Source of the DNA: JAMWZF01 sp041628615
GTDB lineage: Bacteria > Pseudomonadota > Alphaproteobacteria > Rhodobacterales > Rhodobacteraceae
Assembly (NCBI GenBank): GCA_041628615.1
Contig: JBFKOW010000198.1
Coordinates: forward strand, 1-5,588
DNA: 5,588 nucleotides
Direction: 5' to 3'
Shown: piece by piece, positions 5,382-5,588 of the stretch
Layout of the letters: every line of letters begins with the position of its first letter
Numbering within the stretch: the first letter of the stretch is position 1
Notes under the pieces: generated by a model
The model's database searches: none
What the model was told of the DNA's origin: nothing
The model's input: the letters and a program-made list of their open reading frames with translations, nothing else
Translations under genes and position numbers: made by a program

Positions 5382-5588
5382 TCAGAAACGGGCCATCGTG
5401 AACCCCGACTGCCGGAGGCAGGCCGGGTGGTAGCCGTGCCGCACCCCGCGGTCGGTGCGGACGGTCATCTCGCACCGGGCGGGCAGCCGGTCGGCGTAGC
5501 GGTAATTCCGGTTCAGGCAGCGGCGGGCGAAGAACCGCACCGGGCCGTGGCGGGTTTCGACCCGGCGGAGGCATTCGCCGGGCAGGAC
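5382..5588 (-). CDS. C-terminal part of an unrecognised cysteine-pair repeat protein (partial)
   Basis: The minus-strand frame from the window edge to a TGA at 5384-5382 encodes 68 visible residues; the start is outside the window. I choose this frame over overlapping ones because it has strong G/C third positions and an ordered cysteine pattern. Cys at visible residues 6, 24, 39 and 57 form two modules of the form C-x3-V-x-T-x2-G-x8-C-L, offset by exactly 33 residues (Val 10/43, Thr 12/45, Gly 15/48). It is rich in Arg and has several Tyr and Phe. The even cysteines suggest disulfides and therefore an exported, periplasmic protein, but no signal peptide is visible because the N-terminus is missing. 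I do not recognise a named family. It may be one of the small Arg/Cys-rich hypothetical proteins common in Rhodobacterales. Confidence 0.65.
   Translation of the reverse strand, partial: VLPGECLRRVETRHGPVRFFARRCLNRNYRYADRLPARCEMTVRTDRGVRHGYHPACLRQSGFTMARF

Noticed and set aside
4624..5433. A 269-codon plus-strand frame opposite rnhB
   Set aside because: It is antisense to a complete RNase HII with its active site and is low-complexity in Arg/Gly/His.
5266..5574. A 102-codon minus-strand frame at the right edge
   Set aside because: It is Pro/Arg-rich without pattern and conflicts with the frame ending at 5382, which has better codon bias and a regular cysteine repeat.

Overview
The window reads as chromosomal DNA of an alphaproteobacterium, most likely of the order Rhodobacterales. 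The base composition is very GC-rich with strong G/C preference at third codon positions. It carries a CcrM-type GANTC methyltransferase next to rnhB, a VPLPA-CTERM surface-protein signal (typical of this order), and an integral-membrane AlkB-type hydroxylase behind mutY. I see no tRNA, rRNA, CRISPR array, insertion sequence, transposase or phage gene. It looks like a stable core region rather than a mobile island.

Layout. The left half is transcribed rightward: mutY (60-1133), then an alkB-like monooxygenase gene (1174-2325) 40 bases later with its own ribosome binding site. The right half is transcribed leftward. From the right edge these are the C-terminal part of an unrecognised cysteine-rich protein (5382-5588), rnhB (4618-5235), ccrM (3407-4510) and a small exported VPLPA-CTERM protein (2413-3189). 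The two blocks converge at a GC-rich hairpin (2362-2381). A textbook intrinsic terminator (3324-3346, minus strand) separates ccrM from the VPLPA-CTERM gene, which must therefore have its own promoter. The first 59 bases hold either the start of a divergent gene or the end of an upstream one; the sequence does not decide.

How the genes fit together. mutY, rnhB and ccrM are genome-maintenance genes: removal of A mispaired with 8-oxoG, removal of ribonucleotides or RNA:DNA hybrids, and cell-cycle adenine methylation. The alkB-like enzyme and the VPLPA-CTERM protein have no obvious functional link to them. The most interesting regulatory signal is the placement of GANTC, the expected CcrM site. 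A manual scan finds ten in the window. Three lie in 39 bases at the ccrM promoter, three in the leader/upstream region of the VPLPA-CTERM gene (two of them bracketing its Shine-Dalgarno), and one in the gap between the right-edge gene and rnhB. This suggests autoregulation of ccrM and possible methylation-coupled expression of the surface protein. The second item of interest is the right-edge protein, whose visible part is two copies of a 33-residue-spaced cysteine-pair module. Otherwise the region is ordinary, and I see no clear new multi-gene system.
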